Assembly: GCA_964430105.1 (NCBI GenBank)
Contig: CAYSEF010000042.1
Location: 1 to 17,899, forward strand
From: UMGS1696 sp964430105
GTDB taxonomy: Bacteria; Bacillota; Clostridia; Oscillospirales; CAG-272
Direction of reading: 5' to 3'
Length of the DNA: 17,899 nt
Each line of letters starts with the position of its first letter. Within the stretch, counting starts at the first letter, position 1. The notes under the pieces are model-generated. The model saw nothing but the letters and a program-made list of their open reading frames with translations, was not told where the DNA came from and made no database searches. Of the stretch, positions 14,873-17,899 are shown piece after piece. Position numbers and translations under genes: made by a program.

Positions 14873-14945
14873 TCTGAGTGACTGGACTTGAACCAGCGGC
14901 CTCTACCACCCCAAGGTAGCGCGCTCCCAACTGCGCCACACCCAG
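14873..14945 (-). tRNA. tRNA-Pro (anticodon GGG)
   Basis: The minus strand folds as a complete 73-base tRNA: acceptor CTGGGTG with CACTCAG (one G-U pair), D-stem GCGC/GCGC, anticodon stem CTACC/GGTAG with loop TTGGGGT, and T-arm CTGG-TTCAAGT-CCAG. The loop gives anticodon GGG, which reads CCC and CCU proline codons. The discriminator base is A, as usual for tRNA-Pro. CCA is not encoded. Its 3' end points toward the accessory segment, the usual orientation for elements integrated at tRNA genes. Confidence 0.95.
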
Positions 14946-14986
14946 ATTTGTTGACACAAACTGTCGTGTTCCCTGACAGCTCTTGT

Positions 14987-15015
14987 ATTATACCACTCTT
15001 TATTCCAATTGTCAA
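14987..15015 (-). promoter_or_regulatory. Consensus promoter of tRNA-Pro
   Basis: On the minus strand TTGACA (15015-15010), exactly 17 bases, TATAAT (14992-14987) form a perfect sigma-A promoter about 40 bases ahead of the mature tRNA 5' end. Confidence 0.88.
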
Positions 15016-15099
15016 TACCTTTTTTGAATTTTTTTAATTTTTTCTTCGTGACTGGAATTCAGCTTTGGAAAAGCCGGGAAATAACCTTAACATCCGTCA

Positions 15100-15133
15100 T
15101 GCGACAGAAAATACTGCATAGAAAATATATAAT
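15100..15133 (+). promoter_or_regulatory. Possible spoIIGA-sigE promoter with a Spo0A-like box
   Basis: TATAAT at 15128-15133 has no good -35 box at 17 bases. TGTCGCA on the opposite strand (15106-15100) differs by one base from the Spo0A box TGTCGAA and lies where the -35 would be. In Bacillus the spoIIG promoter is activated by Spo0A bound next to a poor -35 region, so this layout is plausible but not proved. Confidence 0.35.
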
Positions 15134-15155
15134 AGCATATGCAGGAGGTGAAATA

Positions 15156-15956
15156 ATGACTGTTTACGCAGACATACTGTTTCTCGTGAATTTCTCAATG
15201 GATTTTCTAACGCTTTATCTGACAGGTCGTCTTATGCATAAAACAATAAGGAAATGGCGCTTAATCATAGCAGCATTTGTTGGAGGTACAGCGGGAACAG
15301 CATATTTGTTGACAACAGAGATTATTGCAACTGAAGCAAAGTTATTCACAATTCTGTTTGGAATATTTATTTCGACTGTAATGGCTATCATCTCGTTCGG
15401 AAAGTCTACATCTAAAATTATGCTCGTGCGTGAAAGTCTTTCGGTATGGGGAGCAGGAACTCTTCTTGGCGGAATAATGACATTGATTCTATCGCTTGGA
15501 GAGCCTGTATATATAGCCGATAACAGCAACTTTTTTACTGCGTTTGGTGCATGTTTTTTAATATCGATAGGATTAACAAGAATGTTTTCGATAGCTAAAT
15601 CCAAAAAATCAGTTCGAGTTAGAGTGGAAGCTGTTGGAATAGTGCATGAATTTGATGCACTATGTGATAGTGGTAGTTTTGCGACTGAACCGATATCGGG
15701 ACTGCCTGTAATAATTGTACGTAAAACTGCGATAGAGGATTGGGTCGAGAAGCTGGAAGCAATCCCGTGTCAGCTGAAATTTCGCATGGTGCCACTGCAT
15801 GGTATTGCAGGTGATTGCCTTCTAAAGGGATTTTTGCCTGAAAAGCTCACGGTAAACAAAATTGAAACTCGTGCAGTAATAGCAGTACAGGACAACTCGG
15901 TGTGCTTTGCAGGCTTTGACGGAATTGTTCCTGCGACAATATGTAAGAATCTATAA
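15156..15956 (+). CDS. spoIIGA: Sigma-E processing peptidase SpoIIGA
   Basis: SpoIIGA is the membrane-embedded aspartic protease that removes the pro-sequence of pro-sigma-E in the mother cell after asymmetric division. This copy has 266 residues. The N-terminal half (about 1-145) has several hydrophobic segments fitting the five membrane spans of the family, and the C-terminal half is the cytosolic protease domain. It contains the active-site motif D171-S-G (ALCDSGSFATEPISGLPVIIV), in which the common DTGN is DSGS. I chose ATG 15156 because AGGAGGTG ends 5 bases before it; the frame is open further upstream but without a ribosome site. Its partner sigE follows 26 bases later, the usual arrangement in spore formers. 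It is a little shorter than the Bacillus protein (309). Confidence 0.93.
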   Translation: MTVYADILFLVNFSMDFLTLYLTGRLMHKTIRKWRLIIAAFVGGTAGTAYLLTTEIIATEAKLFTILFGIFISTVMAIISFGKSTSKIMLVRESLSVWGAGTLLGGIMTLILSLGEPVYIADNSNFFTAFGACFLISIGLTRMFSIAKSKKSVRVRVEAVGIVHEFDALCDSGSFATEPISGLPVIIVRKTAIEDWVEKLEAIPCQLKFRMVPLHGIAGDCLLKGFLPEKLTVNKIETRAVIAVQDNSVCFAGFDGIVPATICKNL

Positions 15957-15982
15957 TAAGAAAGAATAAAGAGGTGTTGTAA

Positions 15983-16714
15983 ATGGTAATAGGATCATCG
16001 GTTATCAATGCTATAAGTGATTTTCGTGCAACTGTCGGAAGAATGATGCTGGCTCTTTGTGCAGAGGGAGATACATATTATATAAACGGATCAGAGGTTT
16101 TGCCTCCGCCGTTGACATCTGAAGAAGAAGCTGAAATACTACAAAAATTTGAAAACGATAGATCATTGGCTGATGTTCTCATAAGCAGAAATCTCAGGCT
16201 TGTTGTATATATTGCAAAAAAATTTGATGGATGTGGCACAGGTATCGAGGATCTCATATCTATTGGTACGATAGGATTGATAAAAGCTGTGAATACATAT
16301 AAAACCGATAAAGGTATAAAGCTGGCAACTTATGCATCTAGGTGTATTGAAAATGAAATACTTATGTATATTCGTAAAAACGCTTCACATAAGGGGGATT
16401 TGTCAATAGATGAGCCACTGAATACAGACTGGGATGGGAATGAACTTCTCTTATCTGATGTGCTTGAATCCGGAGACGGGCCTGTCGGTGCAGAACTTGA
16501 AAAGAATGAAGATGAACGAACCGTAAGAGAGGCTGTAGCGAAGCTTGACGACCGAGAAAGGGAAATAATAGAAATGCGCTACGGACTTTCAGGAAGGCGT
16601 GAAATGACGCAAAAAGAGGTTGCAGATTGTTTGGGTATATCACAATCATATATATCAAGGCTTGAAAAACGCATTATAAACCGCTTGAAAAAGCAGATAG
16701 CAAAGCGTGTATAG
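15983..16714 (+). CDS. sigE: RNA polymerase sporulation sigma factor SigE
   Basis: Sigma-E is the first mother-cell sigma factor of sporulation. The 243-residue product carries an N-terminal pro-sequence of about 30 residues ahead of YYINGSEVLPPPL (32-44), the conserved region near the processing site cut by SpoIIGA. Region 2 is at about 67-131 (RNLRLVVYIAKKF, GIEDLISIGTIGLIKAVNTY, KLATYASRCIENEILMYIRK), and the region 4 helix-turn-helix (TQKEVADCLGISQSYISRLEKR) is near the end. AGAGGTG precedes the start. It lies directly after its protease gene and is surely in the same operon. In many Clostridia and Bacilli sigG follows; here an independent rpmE unit comes next. I see no strong terminator in the 60 bases after the stop. 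Confidence 0.95.
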   Translation: MVIGSSVINAISDFRATVGRMMLALCAEGDTYYINGSEVLPPPLTSEEEAEILQKFENDRSLADVLISRNLRLVVYIAKKFDGCGTGIEDLISIGTIGLIKAVNTYKTDKGIKLATYASRCIENEILMYIRKNASHKGDLSIDEPLNTDWDGNELLLSDVLESGDGPVGAELEKNEDERTVREAVAKLDDREREIIEMRYGLSGRREMTQKEVADCLGISQSYISRLEKRIINRLKKQIAKRV

Positions 16715-16778
16715 AGAAATTAACAAGAATGGATTTCAAAAGCTTGAAAAAATTAGCGAAAAAAATTGAATTTAACTA

Positions 16779-16807
16779 TTGATTTTTCTGAATTGCTGTG
16801 GTATAAT
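16779..16807 (+). promoter_or_regulatory. Promoter of rpmE
   Basis: TTGATT (16779-16784), 17 bases and TATAAT (16802-16807) form a good sigma-A promoter that starts transcription about 30 bases before the rpmE start codon and makes rpmE independent of the sporulation operon. Confidence 0.75.
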
Positions 16808-16844
16808 ACTAACCATGTGAGTATCTGTAGAAGAGGTGAAAACA

Positions 16845-17063
16845 ATGAAAGCAGAAATCCATCCTCAGTACAAAGAGGTAACTATCCGTTGTGCTTGTGG
16901 TGAAACTGTAACCACACGTTCAACGAAGAGCGACGCTAATGGTGAACTCCGTGTTGACATTTGCTCCAAATGCCATCCTTACTTCACTGGTAAGCAGAAG
17001 TTTGTTGACGCTGGCGGACGTGTTGACAAATTCAAGAAGCGTCTTGAAGCGAGAGGTAAATAA
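16845..17063 (+). CDS. rpmE: 50S ribosomal protein L31 (zinc-binding form)
   Basis: L31 binds the central protuberance of the large ribosomal subunit and bridges the two subunits. The 72-residue product begins MKAEIHPQYKEVTIRCACGE and has the CxC and CxxC motifs (CACG at about 16-19 and CSKCHPYFTGKQKF at about 38-51) of the zinc-binding RpmE form, as opposed to the cysteine-free YtiA/RpmE2 form used under zinc limitation. I chose ATG 16845 because GAGGTG ends 6 bases before it; an in-frame GTG nine bases upstream is part of that ribosome site. It has its own promoter and terminator. Confidence 0.96.
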   Translation: MKAEIHPQYKEVTIRCACGETVTTRSTKSDANGELRVDICSKCHPYFTGKQKFVDAGGRVDKFKKRLEARGK

Positions 17064-17092
17064 TTTTCGCTCAACGAAAAATCTGAGTCCGA

Positions 17093-17139
17093 CGGGCAGG
17101 GTAGATAGGCTTGGCTTTACTATCCTGCCCGAATTTTTT
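17093..17139 (+). terminator. Intrinsic terminator of rpmE
   Basis: A 12-bp GC-rich stem (17093-17104 with 17120-17131, one G-T wobble) with a 15-base loop is followed by six T. It lies 29 bases after the rpmE stop. Confidence 0.9.
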
Positions 17140-17227
17140 CATTACAAGAAAATTGATTATTGAAACATTTAATTAAGCGTTAAGTAAAGTTCAAAATAAC
17201 AGAGACAAAGTGCGGAGGTGATAACAT

Positions 17228-17899
17228 ATGGAAAACAACGTAATGACTGAATCTAAACTAAAGGTAATTCTGTGTGCGATATATACAAGTAGTACTGAAG
17301 AAGAATGCCGTATCTCGCTCGGTGAACTTGAACGTCTTGCCGAAACCGCAAATTGCGAAACCGTCGGAATTGTCACACAAAATCGTGAAAAGCCTGATGT
17401 TCGTACTGTTCTTGGAAAAGGTAAGGTTGATGAGCTTGCCGAACTTTGCAAATCTACAGAAGCAGATATTGTAGTGTTTGACTGCGATCTTTCTCCTTCT
17501 CAGATAAAAGCACTTGAGGACGATATCAATGCCGATGTCTCAGTTATTGACCGTAGTATGCTGATACTTGATATATTTGCCGATCATGCTCGAACAAGCG
17601 AGGGGCGTCTTCAGGTTGAACTTGCACAGCTCAGATATACATCACCACGTCTTGTCGGCAGAGGTAAGGAACTTTCTCGTCAGGGTGGCACAGCTTCATC
17701 AGGTTCAGTAGGTGCGAGAGGGCCGGGTGAAACAAAGCTTGAAATCGATCGACGCAGAATAAAAGAGAAAATATCTGCGCTTGAAGAGGAACTGCGTAAA
17801 GTTGAGCAAAATCGATTGACAATGAGACGACAGCGTGATAAGTCCGGCATAACCAAAGTTGGTATAGTTGGATATACAAATGCAGGTAAGAGTACTCTT
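17228..17899 (+). CDS. hflX: GTPase HflX, partial (cut by window end)
   Basis: HflX is a ribosome-associated GTPase that splits stalled or hibernating 70S ribosomes, notably under heat stress. The 224 codons present cover the N-terminal domain and the start of the G domain. Seen are VLGKGKVDELAELC, VVFDCDLSPSQIKALE, VIDRSMLILDIFADHARTSEG, LQVELAQLRYTSPRL, the family hallmark GARGPGETKLEIDRRRI, a coiled-coil linker, and the Walker A G1 motif GYTNAGKSTL at the window edge. GGAGGTG lies 7 bases before the ATG at 17228. The gene follows the rpmE terminator and needs its own promoter, for which only a weak candidate (TTGAAA near 17160, TAAAGT near 17185) is visible. The rest of the G domain is outside the window. 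Confidence 0.96.
   Translation, partial: MENNVMTESKLKVILCAIYTSSTEEECRISLGELERLAETANCETVGIVTQNREKPDVRTVLGKGKVDELAELCKSTEADIVVFDCDLSPSQIKALEDDINADVSVIDRSMLILDIFADHARTSEGRLQVELAQLRYTSPRLVGRGKELSRQGGTASSGSVGARGPGETKLEIDRRRIKEKISALEEELRKVEQNRLTMRRQRDKSGITKVGIVGYTNAGKSTL

Noticed and set aside
14873..14945. Possible duplicated tRNA 3' end in the island as an att site
   Set aside because: I searched 11467-14870 by eye for the T-arm and acceptor sequence and found no second copy.
17081..17090. AATCTGAGT after rpmE matching the 3' end of tRNA-Pro (14871-14879) as a possible attachment site
   Set aside because: Only nine bases match, it lies on the other side of the tRNA from the island, and no element lies between; chance is enough.
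1..17899. CRISPR arrays, rRNA genes, complete insertion sequences
   Set aside because: No regularly spaced repeats, rRNA motifs or intact transposase genes were seen on either strand.

Overview
The window looks like a chromosome segment of a low-to-moderate GC, spore-forming Firmicute of class Clostridia. The main reasons are an adjacent spoIIGA-sigE pair, strong AGGAGG-type ribosome binding sites, consensus sigma-A promoters and a T-box leader in front of phenylalanyl-tRNA synthetase. A placement within Oscillospirales/Ruminococcaceae is only an impression.

Left part (1-7023), all on the minus strand. A T-box-controlled operon reads pheS, a uridine-kinase-family gene, pheT and an adenine-phosphoribosyltransferase-like gene, and ends at a hairpin at 1868-1911. 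Beyond it lies htpG (Hsp90) with its own perfect promoter. htpG is frameshifted by an exact 157-bp tandem duplication, so only a truncated N-terminal ATPase fragment would be made. The gene runs off the left edge.

Centre (7169-11466), plus strand. Six tightly packed genes follow a perfect TTGACA-17-TATAAT promoter whose -10 box lies inside a 13-bp palindrome. They encode a PPOX flavin-type protein, a MarR regulator, an OB-fold (tRNA_anti-like) protein, a metal-dependent amidohydrolase, an amidohydrolase-2/decarboxylase-like enzyme and an aldo/keto reductase whose usual catalytic Asp and His appear replaced. This reads as a self-regulated degradation or detoxification operon with unknown substrate.

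Accessory segment (11467-14820). A two-gene cassette (11768-14321) encodes an unrecognised 480-residue protein and a 369-residue protein with a long Gly/Ala-rich hydrophobic block between helical arms, a membrane-inserting design. It ends at a strong hairpin terminator. On both sides are short coding scraps, including what looks like the C-terminal tail of a site-specific recombinase, and a tRNA-Pro(GGG) gene lies just beyond. This is the best candidate for an undescribed system, possibly a defence or toxin-like pair in a decayed mobile island. The function is inference only.

Right part (14873-17899). After the minus-strand tRNA-Pro come housekeeping and sporulation genes on the plus strand: spoIIGA and sigE, rpmE (zinc-type L31) with its own promoter and terminator, and hflX, which is cut by the window end inside its GTPase P-loop.
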